Assembly (NCBI RefSeq): GCF_021412625.1
Contig: NZ_JAKCFI010000001.1
Coordinates: 744,001-808,000 of the forward strand
Direction: 5' to 3'
Length of the DNA: 64,000 nucleotides
From: Myxococcus stipitatus
GTDB lineage: Bacteria > Myxococcota > Myxococcia > Myxococcales > Myxococcaceae
Position numbers and translations under genes: made by a program. This document shows positions 1 through 7,822 of this stretch, piece by piece. The notes beneath the pieces were generated by a model. That model did not search any database and was not told the origin of the DNA. It was given only the letters and a program-made list of their open reading frames with translations. Position 1 is the first letter of the stretch. Each line of letters starts with the position of its first letter.

Positions 1-576
1 CTCCTCCTCGCGGCCCCGGGTGCGGATGCGGTCCAACAGCACGTCCACGCTGCCCACCTCGAAGCAGATGACCTTGTCGGGCCGGATGATGTGGCGCGAC
101 AGCCGCTGGAAGTACTCGTAGTACAGGTCCAGCTCCGCGTTCGTCATGTGCCCCAGGCCGTGCAGGTACTTGGCGAAGATCTCCGGGTCCTCGTAGAGCG
201 TGCGGTCCTGGACACAGCTGCGCCGGTACGAGTGGATGAGCTCGTGGTGCTCCACGCGGCGGATGAGGAACTCGAGCTGGAGCGTGAAGGACCAGCGCGA
301 CATGTCCGCGTAGTAGTCCTTGAGGAAGCGGTTGTCGATGACGGGCTCGTCGAACAGCTCGTAGCCGAAGCTCTGACTGAGCATCTTCGCCGCCGTCGTC
401 TTGCCCGCGCCGATGTTGCCCGCCAGCGCCACGAACCGACGCCCCTTGGGGGCCTTCACCTTCAGCTTGTTGCGCCCGCTCGTGGATGCGGTGGCCTTGT
501 CGGGCGCGGAGGGTGGAGGCGATTCGACGGGGGCCGCGGGCGGTGTGGGACGCTGACGCGAAGACGTACGAGGCAT
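1..576 (-). CDS. Deoxynucleoside kinase (partial, 3' end beyond window)
   Basis: Reads from ATG at 576 leftward off the window edge; 192 codons are present. After a Pro/Ser/Ala-rich, probably disordered N-terminus of about 45 residues comes the P-loop GNIGAGKT (residues 53-60), then EPVIDNRFLKDYYAD and DRTLYEDPEIFAKYL, which match the substrate-binding and DR(S/T) regions of the deoxyadenosine/deoxyguanosine kinase family. These cytosolic enzymes phosphorylate deoxynucleosides for dNTP salvage. The low-complexity extension before the P-loop is longer than in typical short family members. It lies 11 bp after the glycerophosphodiesterase stop on the same strand, so co-transcription is likely. 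Exact nucleoside preference cannot be read from the fragment. Confidence 0.88.
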   Translation of the reverse strand, partial: MPRTSSRQRPTPPAAPVESPPPSAPDKATASTSGRNKLKVKAPKGRRFVALAGNIGAGKTTAAKMLSQSFGYELFDEPVIDNRFLKDYYADMSRWSFTLQLEFLIRRVEHHELIHSYRRSCVQDRTLYEDPEIFAKYLHGLGHMTNAELDLYYEYFQRLSRHIIRPDKVICFEVGSVDVLLDRIRTRGREEE

Positions 577-587
577 GGAAGCAGGGC

Positions 588-1406
588 TTAACCCGGCTTG
601 GCGAGGGCGTCCATTCGCTGCCTCAACAGGTCCGGCCGGTCGGTCATCACCCCGCCGACCCGCTCGGCCAGCAGCTGGTCCATCTCCGCCGGGTCGTCCA
701 CGGTCCACACGTTGACCCATTTGCCGCGCGCCTCGCACGCGCGCAGGAAGTCCGCGTCCACCAGCCGCACGTCGCCGAAGTACAGCGGCATGTCGAGCAC
801 CTGGAAGCGGTCGTCCTCCGGCGGCGCCTCCCCCGCGCGCAGGGCGATGACGAAGGCGGCCAGCGCGTCGCGCGGGTAGAAGTGGCACGCCTCGGGCAGC
901 CTCCGCGCGAGCCGCTCGCCCACCCCGTCCTGCTCGCTGCCGATGCAGACCCGGTCCACCGCGTCCTCGGTCTCCAGCAGCCGGGCGAGCACGTCCTCGT
1001 GGCCCTCCACGTCCGGCTTGAGCTCCACGTTGAGCCGCAGCGAGGGGAAGGCGCGCAGCACCTCCCGCAGCGTGGGGATGCGCACCCCCCGACCCCGGAA
1101 GGGAAAGGTGCGGCCCGCGTCCGGCGTGAAGCCGTACCCCGCGTCCAGCTCCCGCAACTCCGCGAGCGTGAACGCGTCGAGCGGGCCGTGGCCGTCCGTG
1201 CAGCGCTCCAGCGTGGCGTCGTGGGCCACGACGACCTGGGCGTCGCGCGTCACGTGGACGTCCAGCTCCAGCATGTCCGTGCGGTAGCGCTCGACGGCCT
1301 GACGGAACGCGTCGAGCGTGTTCTCCGGCGCGAGCAGCGCGCCCCCACGATGCGAAATATGCAGCGTGGGCCGCAGTCCTCGGAGGAAAGTGGGCTGGCC
1401 GCGCAT
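588..1406 (-). CDS. Glycerophosphodiester phosphodiesterase
   Basis: 272 residues with the GDPD TIM-barrel signature: HRGG near residue 19, LELDVHVTRD with the metal-binding Glu/Asp, VVAHDATLERCTDG with the second catalytic His, VELKPD, and the C-terminal VWTVDDPAEM and GVMTDRPDLL. The family hydrolyses glycerophosphodiesters to glycerol 3-phosphate and an alcohol. No signal peptide is visible, so it is probably cytosolic. It lies immediately upstream of the deoxynucleoside kinase gene on the same strand and diverges from the lipoprotein gene at 1557, with a 150-bp shared intergenic region. The start at 1406 gives the full length expected for the family. Confidence 0.93.
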   Translation of the reverse strand: MRGQPTFLRGLRPTLHISHRGGALLAPENTLDAFRQAVERYRTDMLELDVHVTRDAQVVVAHDATLERCTDGHGPLDAFTLAELRELDAGYGFTPDAGRTFPFRGRGVRIPTLREVLRAFPSLRLNVELKPDVEGHEDVLARLLETEDAVDRVCIGSEQDGVGERLARRLPEACHFYPRDALAAFVIALRAGEAPPEDDRFQVLDMPLYFGDVRLVDADFLRACEARGKWVNVWTVDDPAEMDQLLAERVGGVMTDRPDLLRQRMDALAKPG

Positions 1407-1556
1407 GGGTTCCCCGAATTCACAGCGGTGTCACCGTCGCCGCGGAGGGTTCCTTGCCGCCCCCCGCGGGGCGCCGGTATAAGGCCACACATCCTCGGAC
1501 CGACCGGCGTCGACTTCAACCCCCGTGCGCCGCGACAGGAAATGGAGAGACGAGAC

Positions 1557-2657
1557 ATGCAACTGCGCAAGACGCTTGGCGCCGCGGCGTTGGTCGCCAC
1601 CGCCGTGGTGGTTTCGGTGGGAGGCTGCTCCGGTCGTGACGACGATGACGAGAACGGGGGCCCTCGGGACGCGGGCTGTATCGGCGCGTGCAACGACGGA
1701 GGCACGACTGACGGTGGCACGACCGACAGCGGCACGACCGACGCCGGCTCCTGCCCCGCGCCCGTCAACGGCATGGGCCCTATCGGCAACCTGCGCGCCA
1801 ACGAGACGCGCGGCCTGCCGGTGACGCTGGAGGGCGTGGTGGTGACGGCGGTCAGCTCGACCACCCGCGGCAGCAAGGGTGACTTCATCGCCCGCTTCTG
1901 GGTCGTGAACCCCTGCTTCCCGAAGGAGGGCATCTACGTCGACAAGTTCTACACCGACAATACGACCAACTACGAGCCCGTCGTCGGCGACGTCCTCACC
2001 ATCCAGGGTCTGCTGCGCCGCTTCAAGGCGGACGCGACGGACAACGCCCCCCACGCGCGTGACGCGTACCGTCCGGTCATCAAGAGCAACTTCCAGATCG
2101 GCGACTCCACCATCACCGGCTCGCTGGTCATCACCAAGACGGGCCACCTGGAGACGCCGCTGGCGGACAATACCGACCTCCCCGCGGGCTTCGGCAACGC
2201 GGACAAGGGCAACGCCCAGGCCAACCCGGAGTTCGGCGGCGCGCGTGTCCACATCCCCGGCCCGCTGACCATCGTCGACGCCAAGCCCACCGCCATGAAG
2301 TTCCGCCCGGAGGACGCCGACTCCGGCACGTACCTCGGCTTCGAGGTCGAGGGCGGCATCCTCGTCGGCAACTACAAGACTTTCGCCAACTGCGACGCGC
2401 GCAGCGTGGTCGAGGACGGCGGCGCCCTGACCTTCCCCAACGGCATCCGCGGCGTCTACGAGACCTTCACCAACCTGCCCTGCACCGATGGTGGCGTCAT
2501 CGTCAATGACGCCGGCACGGAGGTCTACTCGTGCCGCTCGTACGGCAACGGCGTCATCCCGGGCACGGAGAACCCCTACACCTACGTGGTGTACCCGATG
2601 AACTGCGAGGACATGGCCAGCGACTTCGACTTCGACGCGGGCACGCCGGCTCCGTAG
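1557..2657 (+). CDS. Myxobacterial-type outer lipoprotein
   Basis: 366 residues. The ATG at 1557 follows a purine-rich stretch (aggaaatggagag) and opens a lipoprotein signal peptide ending in SVGGC at about residue 22, so a much longer upstream frame is not used. The mature N-terminus is an Asp-rich tether followed by GGTTDGG/SGTTDAG repeats, a linker common in myxobacterial surface lipoproteins. The remaining ~300 residues look beta-rich (GLPVTLEGVVVTAV, VVGDVLTIQGLL), suggestive of an OB-like fold but not assigned. A strong Rho-independent terminator follows at 2699, so it is probably monocistronic. Function unknown. Confidence 0.85.
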   Translation: MQLRKTLGAAALVATAVVVSVGGCSGRDDDDENGGPRDAGCIGACNDGGTTDGGTTDSGTTDAGSCPAPVNGMGPIGNLRANETRGLPVTLEGVVVTAVSSTTRGSKGDFIARFWVVNPCFPKEGIYVDKFYTDNTTNYEPVVGDVLTIQGLLRRFKADATDNAPHARDAYRPVIKSNFQIGDSTITGSLVITKTGHLETPLADNTDLPAGFGNADKGNAQANPEFGGARVHIPGPLTIVDAKPTAMKFRPEDADSGTYLGFEVEGGILVGNYKTFANCDARSVVEDGGALTFPNGIRGVYETFTNLPCTDGGVIVNDAGTEVYSCRSYGNGVIPGTENPYTYVVYPMNCEDMASDFDFDAGTPAP

Positions 2658-2698
2658 TTCCCCGGCGCTCGGCCCTCCCGGGCTGATCCGCCGACGCG

Positions 2699-2737
2699 CC
2701 GCCCCTCGCCAGGACCGGGAGGGGCGGTTTCTTTTTT
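2699..2737 (+). terminator. Rho-independent terminator of the lipoprotein gene
   Basis: A perfect 9-bp stem, ccgcccctc (2699-2707) with gaggggcgg (2719-2727), an 11-nt loop, and then a T-rich tract ttctttttt at 2729-2737. It lies 42 bp after the stop of the lipoprotein gene and reads on the plus strand. The rest of the 2658-2862 gap carries only the upstream region of the kinase gene. Confidence 0.85.
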
Positions 2738-2862
2738 GGGGATTGCCCCGGGAGGGTGTCTTCTACCCGTCGATGGGGGAGGGTGGCTCCCCCAACCCGT
2801 TGATTGTAGGTAAGCTCGGGAAAGACCAACCCTTCACCGGTGCCTGACGCCGCGTCCCTTCC

Positions 2863-5526
2863 GTGAACTCGCCCCAGACGGCCATACCGTTCGGCCAGTA
2901 CCAGTTGATCAAACGGCTCGCCGTGGGTGGGATGGCGGAGCTGTTCCTGGCACAGCGTCCGCCGGATCCAGAGCTGGTCGTCCTGAAGCGGATCCTCCCC
3001 TACCTGTCGGAGGAGCCCGAGTTCGTCCAGATGTTCCTGGACGAGGCGCGCATCGCCGCGCAGCTGCACCACCCCAACATCGTGCAGGTGCACGAACTGG
3101 GGAAGGAGGGCGACAACATCTTCATCGCCATGGAGTACGTGGAGGGCGTGGACCTGCGGCGCGTGGTGGCCGAGGAGGCGAAGTTCGGCGCCTCCGTGCC
3201 CTGCGGCGTGGCGGCCCGCATCTGCGCGCACGTGGCGGCGGGGCTCGACTACGCGCACCAGAGCCGGGGCGTGGACGGGCGCCCGCTGGAGCTCATCCAC
3301 CGGGACGTCAGCCCCCAGAACGTGATGATCGCCTACGACGGGCGCGTCAAGCTGGTGGACTTCGGCATCGCCAAGGCCGGCGCGTTCATGGAGCGCAGCA
3401 AGCCCGGCGTCATCAAGGGGAAGTTCCTCTACCTGGCCCCGGAGCAGGTGTCGCAGGAGCGGCTGGACCACCGCGCGGACCTCTTCGCGCTGGGCACCAT
3501 GCTGTACGAAATCACCACCGGCAAACAGCCCTTCGCCAAGCCCACGACGGAGGGCATCCTCTACGCCATCCGCTTCGAGGACCCGCAGCCGCCGCACCTG
3601 CTGCGCGCGGACTATCCGCAGGGGCTGTCGCGCATCATCATGCGCTGCCTGGCCAAGGACCGGAACCAGCGCTACCCGCGCGCCTCCGCCGTGTGCGAGG
3701 ACCTGGAGGACTTCCTCCAGTCGGGCGAGCTGCGGCAGAGCCTGGACATCGCGGAGTACGTCGCGCGGCTGCTGGGCGAGGAGGAGGAGCGCACCATCCT
3801 CCACATCCCCATGGCCAAGGGCATGGGGCGCAAGGACGCCACCGTCCCGTTGATGGGCAACAAGGGAGCCGCCGCGGAGCCACCCCGGCGCCTGGCGCCG
3901 CTGGACACCACCGCGCCCACGCTGTCCGCCACCACGCCCATGTCGGAGCAGGCCACGGCCTCGCCGGGGCTCACCGCCCGGCCCTCGCCCCGGCGCGCCT
4001 CGGCGGACGCGCTCCCCGCGGCGTCCTGGCGCGACGAACCGGAGCCCGCCACGCAGATGGCGCGCCCCAGGGATCTGCCCACGGGGCTCGGGGTGGACGA
4101 CGAGCTCGACGGGGAGCTGTCCACCTCCATCCACACCTCGCCCGCGGGCCACGTCGTGTCGCGCGCCGAGGCGCTCGAGGACGAGGACTTCGGGGATGGC
4201 GAGTCCACGATTCCCCAGCGCCAGGGCCGCCGGTCGGACGCGCGCCCCTCCGGTTCGCAGAAGCGCCCCGGCCCGCCACTGCCCGAGCCGTCCGTCGCGC
4301 CACGGACCGCCGCGCCGCTGGAGCCGCCCCCGGCGCCCCGGTCCGCGCCGCCCCTGGCGCCTCCGCCCTCGCCGCGCGTCCCGACCCACGCCGAGGCTCC
4401 GCGCACGCCGGATCCCCGCCAGCGGCGCCCGACGTCCGCCCCCGCCCCAGCGGTGGTTCCTCCGCGCCGCCCACCCGTGCCGGAGGAGGCGGGGGACGAG
4501 TCCATCTCCCTGACGGTGCCGGTGCGCCGGCAGTCCGTGCTGGACGTGGAGGCGTCGCAGTCCGTGTCGCTCACCACGCCCATGCGGCGCATCTCCTCCG
4601 TGGACGTGGAGTCGCAGGACTCCGTGTCGCTCACCACGCCCATGCGCCGGCCGTCGCTGGTGGACGCGGAGGCGTCGCAGTCCGTGTCGCTCACCACGCC
4701 CATGCGGCGCATGTCGTCCGTGGACGTGGAGTCGCAGGACTCCGTGTCGCTCACCCCGCCCACGGTGAACCAGCGACACGCCTCGCGCCCGGTGATGCCC
4801 GCCTCCCGCGCTCCCGCGGCGCCGCCCGCGGTGGGGGACGAGGACGACCACTTCCACACCGACGCCAGCCTGTCCGGCGCGCTCACCGACCCCCGGCCCC
4901 ATCACCGCGACGACGATGACGACGAGTCCACCGCGGGTTACGCCGGCTACGACTACGACACCGAGGGGCTGCCCGCCTCGGGCGGCAACCGGTGGCTCTG
5001 GCCCGTCATCGGGCTGCTGCTCCTGCTGACGCTCGCCGCCGTCCTCTGGTGGGCCCTGAGCGGCCGCCCCCGGCCGATGGCTCCCGCGCCGGACCTGTCC
5101 GCCCAGGCGCTGAAGCCCCAGCCCCGGCCCGCTCCGGCGCCACCTCCGGCCACCGTCCACGCGGCCGCGGCCGCGTCGCCGCCTCCCTCCGACGCGACCA
5201 CGGACGCGGGGACTCCCGCCACCGGCGGCGCGGGCACCCACGCCGACGCCCAGCCCACCCCCCCGGAACCCGCCTCCGCTCCGCCCCCTCCCACCGAGCC
5301 CGCGCTCGTGGCCGTCCGCTTCGAGGCCCCCGCACGCACCCAGCTCAAGCAGGAGGGCGGCGACAAGCTGGCCGTCAATGCCCTGCTGAACCTGCCCGCC
5401 GGTCCCCTCCGCGTCAGCTTCGCCTGCCCGGGTCGCCGTGCACCCAGGGGCAAGAAGTCCTACGTCATCGAACCTGGCAGTGAGGGTCCGCTCGTGCTCT
5501 CCGTGCCATGCAAGGCACGGCGCTAG
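2863..5526 (+). CDS. Membrane-anchored Ser/Thr protein kinase
   Basis: 887 residues from a GTG at 2863, the first start in frame with the kinase N-terminus FGQYQLIKRLAVGGM. The N-terminal ~270 residues are a Hanks-type kinase: glycine-rich loop, VVLKRIL with the ATP-binding Lys, catalytic HRDVSPQN (H146-R-D148), DFG at 166-168, APEQVS and a GTMLYEITTG region. A Pro/Ala-rich linker follows, with a 20-residue tandem repeat at about residues 547-632, an acidic His/Asp patch, one transmembrane helix at about 710-730 (VIGLLLLLTLAAVLWWAL), another Pro/Ala-rich stretch and a C-terminal ~70-residue domain outside the membrane. This is the PknB-like cytosolic-kinase/extracytosolic-sensor layout that is abundant in myxobacteria. 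Substrate unknown. Confidence 0.95.
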   Translation: MNSPQTAIPFGQYQLIKRLAVGGMAELFLAQRPPDPELVVLKRILPYLSEEPEFVQMFLDEARIAAQLHHPNIVQVHELGKEGDNIFIAMEYVEGVDLRRVVAEEAKFGASVPCGVAARICAHVAAGLDYAHQSRGVDGRPLELIHRDVSPQNVMIAYDGRVKLVDFGIAKAGAFMERSKPGVIKGKFLYLAPEQVSQERLDHRADLFALGTMLYEITTGKQPFAKPTTEGILYAIRFEDPQPPHLLRADYPQGLSRIIMRCLAKDRNQRYPRASAVCEDLEDFLQSGELRQSLDIAEYVARLLGEEEERTILHIPMAKGMGRKDATVPLMGNKGAAAEPPRRLAPLDTTAPTLSATTPMSEQATASPGLTARPSPRRASADALPAASWRDEPEPATQMARPRDLPTGLGVDDELDGELSTSIHTSPAGHVVSRAEALEDEDFGDGESTIPQRQGRRSDARPSGSQKRPGPPLPEPSVAPRTAAPLEPPPAPRSAPPLAPPPSPRVPTHAEAPRTPDPRQRRPTSAPAPAVVPPRRPPVPEEAGDESISLTVPVRRQSVLDVEASQSVSLTTPMRRISSVDVESQDSVSLTTPMRRPSLVDAEASQSVSLTTPMRRMSSVDVESQDSVSLTPPTVNQRHASRPVMPASRAPAAPPAVGDEDDHFHTDASLSGALTDPRPHHRDDDDDESTAGYAGYDYDTEGLPASGGNRWLWPVIGLLLLLTLAAVLWWALSGRPRPMAPAPDLSAQALKPQPRPAPAPPPATVHAAAAASPPPSDATTDAGTPATGGAGTHADAQPTPPEPASAPPPPTEPALVAVRFEAPARTQLKQEGGDKLAVNALLNLPAGPLRVSFACPGRRAPRGKKSYVIEPGSEGPLVLSVPCKARR
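4501..4758 (+). repeat. 60-bp in-frame tandem repeat in the kinase linker
   Basis: Identical or nearly identical blocks begin at exactly 60-bp intervals: tccgtgtcgctcacc starts at 4561, 4621, 4681 and 4741, with a diverged copy at 4501. Each encodes 20 residues built on SVSLTTPMRR followed by I/P/M-S-S/L-V. The copies alternate between two subtypes (…VDVESQD and …VDAEASQ), which suggests duplication of a 120-bp unit. Four units carry an RRxS motif (RRQS, RRIS, RRPS, RRMS). Confidence 0.92.
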
Positions 5527-5682
5527 TGGGGACGGGGACTTGCCCATATGGGCGGCGCTCCCCCCGGAGCGGACAAGTGGGCAGGGGTGGGCTCGAGTGC
5601 CCTTAAGTCGTTGGATTTCCTAGGTTTTCCTCTTGGGGAGCGCATTGCCTATGTCAGAGGGGGCCGTAGAATCCGGCGCTCC

Positions 5683-6489
5683 ATGGCGCGCCTCAAGAAG
5701 CAGAAAAACATCGTCACGAAGCGGAGTTACACGGCCGGGCGGGTAGGGCGACAGCAACCTGTCGCACCGGAGCCGAACCGGCTCTTGAAGGTCTGGAGAC
5801 GCGTGCTCGAGCGTCGGCTGCGCACGCGGCTTCGCGCGAAGGTCGCGGTGGAGATTCACGACAACACGCACACGATGCTGACCTTCCAACGTCAGCGCGC
5901 GCTGTGGCGGTTGCGGCTCCACCACATGTTCCTGGCCGCGCCGGATGACGTGGTCCAGGCGCTCGCCAGCTTCGTGCGCAAGGGGGACGCGGACGCGAGC
6001 GTCCTGTTGGATCGGTTCATCGAGCGCAACCGGATGTACATCCGCCGCCTGTCCCCGGCGCAGATGCGCAAGCGCATCCGGCTGGAGCCGGCCGGCCGCT
6101 ACCACGACCTGGAGCGCATCTTCGACCGGCTGAACGAGCGGTACTTCGCCCGGCGCATCGACGCGGCCATCACCTATGGCCCGGCGCCCCGCGTGAAGGG
6201 GCCGCGCAAGAGCATCAAGATGGGCTCCTACTCGGCGGACTCGAAGGTCATCCGCATCCACCCCGCGTTGGACCAGCCCATGGTCCCCCGCTACTTCGTG
6301 GAGTGGATCGTCTTCCACGAGATGCTCCACCACGTCTACCGCACCCGCCGCGGTGACGACGGGCGGCGCTGCATCCACCCGCCGGAGCTCATCGAGCACG
6401 AGAAGCGCTTCCACGACTACTCGCGCGCGCAGGCCTGGGAGCACGAGAACCTGGACCTGCTCCTGCGCGCGCGCGTCTCGCCGGAGTGA
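5683..6489 (+). CDS. SprT-like zinc metalloprotease
   Basis: 268 residues from ATG 5683 (MARLKKQKN); the upstream extension in the same frame is low-quality intergenic sequence. A basic N-terminus and helical region precede a SprT-like core: LERIFDRLNERYFARRIDAAITYG, then the zinc/catalytic motif HEMLHH (H212-E213-x2-H216), and a third-ligand region around HEKRFHDYSRAQAWEHENL. The family comprises DNA-protein crosslink proteases and uncharacterised bacterial homologues; the classical C-terminal zinc ribbon is absent here. No signal peptide is visible, so it is cytosolic. It converges on the gene ending at 6514. Catalysis is supported by the motif; the substrate is unknown. Confidence 0.85.
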   Translation: MARLKKQKNIVTKRSYTAGRVGRQQPVAPEPNRLLKVWRRVLERRLRTRLRAKVAVEIHDNTHTMLTFQRQRALWRLRLHHMFLAAPDDVVQALASFVRKGDADASVLLDRFIERNRMYIRRLSPAQMRKRIRLEPAGRYHDLERIFDRLNERYFARRIDAAITYGPAPRVKGPRKSIKMGSYSADSKVIRIHPALDQPMVPRYFVEWIVFHEMLHHVYRTRRGDDGRRCIHPPELIEHEKRFHDYSRAQAWEHENLDLLLRARVSPE

Positions 6490-6513
6490 GTGCGAAGTGA
6501 CCGCCCCTGCCGC

Positions 6514-7734
6514 TCAGGGGAGGATGAGGCCCCCGGGACTGCGCCGCTCCTGCGAGGGAGCGGGCGCGGCGGGGGCCTCGGTGTCTCGGGGGGCGGCGGT
6601 GCTGGCCGTCGCGCCGGCCCGGACGCCCGCGGCGGCGACGAGGGCGAGGACCTTCTCGAACATGCGCTCGGCGAAGCGGGAGAAGGGCTCCTCGGGGCCG
6701 TGGAACAGGCGGCGCGCCTCGGCGCGGGCCACCTCCGCGTGCCGGGCGCGGGCGGTGCGCTCGAAGTAGTCCGCCATCCACCACAGCCGCAGGGCGTAGC
6801 GGCGGCGGGTGTCCGGGGTGAAGAACTCGCGCGCCACCTGGAGCACCGCCGCCTGGAGCTGCTCCTGGCGCTGCGCGTCGCTGAGGGCCAGGGGGCTGCC
6901 CACCACCTCGTCGAGCTTCGCCAGCAGGCGCTTCAATTCGGGCTCCGGCGGCAGCCACGGGGCCATCTCCTCCGTGTCGTGGAGCAGGTCCCCCTCCAGC
7001 ACCCGCCGTGCGTCGTCCGGCTCGGGCGGGGGGAGGGTGGGCGGCTCGGCGCGGGGCTGGATGTCGAAGTGGCGCAGGGCCACGTCCAGGTCGGCGGGGA
7101 AGGGCGTGTGCGTGCGCAGGTTGGTGCCGGCGGCCTCGGCGAGCAGCGCGGCGGCGTCGGCCAGGGGCAGCTCCACCGTGCCGCCCTTCTCCACGCCCTC
7201 CTTGAGGAGGCGGCGCCAGGTGCCCCGGCTCTTCTCGTCCAGGTGGATTCGCAGCACGCCCTGCTCGTCGGAGACGAGCACCTGCGCCACCTCGATGCCG
7301 CCGCCCTTCACCGCGCGGCCGAGCACCAGGGCCCGCTCGCCCCGGCCCGTCACCACGCTGGCGAGCGCGGGGAGGGGCTCCGGCGCGGGCGCGGGCGCGG
7401 CGGCGGGGCGGGGGGGCTCGGCGCGGGGCGGCGGGGCCACGGCGACGCCGCGCGAGCGCAGCTGGTACAGGGCCTTCTTGGCGGCCTTGGCCACGGGCTT
7501 CACGCCGGAGGTGGACAGGGCCTCGGCGAGCGCGGGCAGGCCCTCCAGCACGGCGGCCTCCAGCACGGCGAGGGCGAGCGGCTCCGGCAGGGCCTCCACC
7601 GCGGCGGGCGTGGCCGCGCCCACCTCGCGCGCCATCGCCCGGGCGGCCTCCACGGCGTCGGCGGGGAGGGTGGGCAGGGGCGCGCCGGCGCGCAGCGCGC
7701 TCAAGAGGGTGCGAGGGTCCGAGGAGGAGGTCAT
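6514..7734 (-). CDS. Ala/Pro-rich hypothetical protein
   Basis: 406 residues from ATG 7734 (MTSSSDPRTLLSALRAG). Coding support comes from sustained codon bias and a protein-like composition, not from a recognised family. Visible parts: a helical Ala-rich N-terminal ~90 residues ending in KPVAKAAKKALYQLRSRG, a Pro/Ala linker, a central domain with alternating hydrophobic strands (VVTGRGERALVLGRAVKGG, VLRIHLDEKSRGTW), and a C-terminal helical domain with RYALRLWWMADYFERTA. The KKALYQLRSRG motif recalls proteins with HEAT-like helical repeats, but that is a guess. No signal peptide or membrane segment. It sits 88 bp downstream of the membrane protein gene ending at 7823 and could be its operon partner. 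Confidence 0.75.
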   Translation of the reverse strand: MTSSSDPRTLLSALRAGAPLPTLPADAVEAARAMAREVGAATPAAVEALPEPLALAVLEAAVLEGLPALAEALSTSGVKPVAKAAKKALYQLRSRGVAVAPPPRAEPPRPAAAPAPAPEPLPALASVVTGRGERALVLGRAVKGGGIEVAQVLVSDEQGVLRIHLDEKSRGTWRRLLKEGVEKGGTVELPLADAAALLAEAAGTNLRTHTPFPADLDVALRHFDIQPRAEPPTLPPPEPDDARRVLEGDLLHDTEEMAPWLPPEPELKRLLAKLDEVVGSPLALSDAQRQEQLQAAVLQVAREFFTPDTRRRYALRLWWMADYFERTARARHAEVARAEARRLFHGPEEPFSRFAERMFEKVLALVAAAGVRAGATASTAAPRDTEAPAAPAPSQERRSPGGLILP

Positions 7735-7822
7735 GTCGGGCCTTGTACCGCGCGCCGCGTGTCGCGGGGCATGGGATGCGCGGCGTGCCCGCCCACCAGG
7801 CCACACTCGGGGCCGGCGGGTG

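Noticed and set aside
486..1556. Upstream extension of the 1557 lipoprotein frame
   Set aside because: It would run antisense through the glycerophosphodiesterase gene and bury the lipoprotein signal peptide.
4501..4758. Evenly spaced repeats as a possible CRISPR array
   Set aside because: The repeats are contiguous, in frame with the kinase and without unique spacers.
2554..5547. 997-residue open frame antisense to the Ser/Thr kinase
   Set aside because: Its translation is Arg/Gly/His-rich without domains and mirrors the kinase codon bias; long antisense frames are expected at this GC content.
6504..6520. CCCCTG/CAGGGG hairpin between convergent genes
   Set aside because: Only six pairs with no T-run, and it overlaps the stop of the 6514 gene; too weak to call a terminator.
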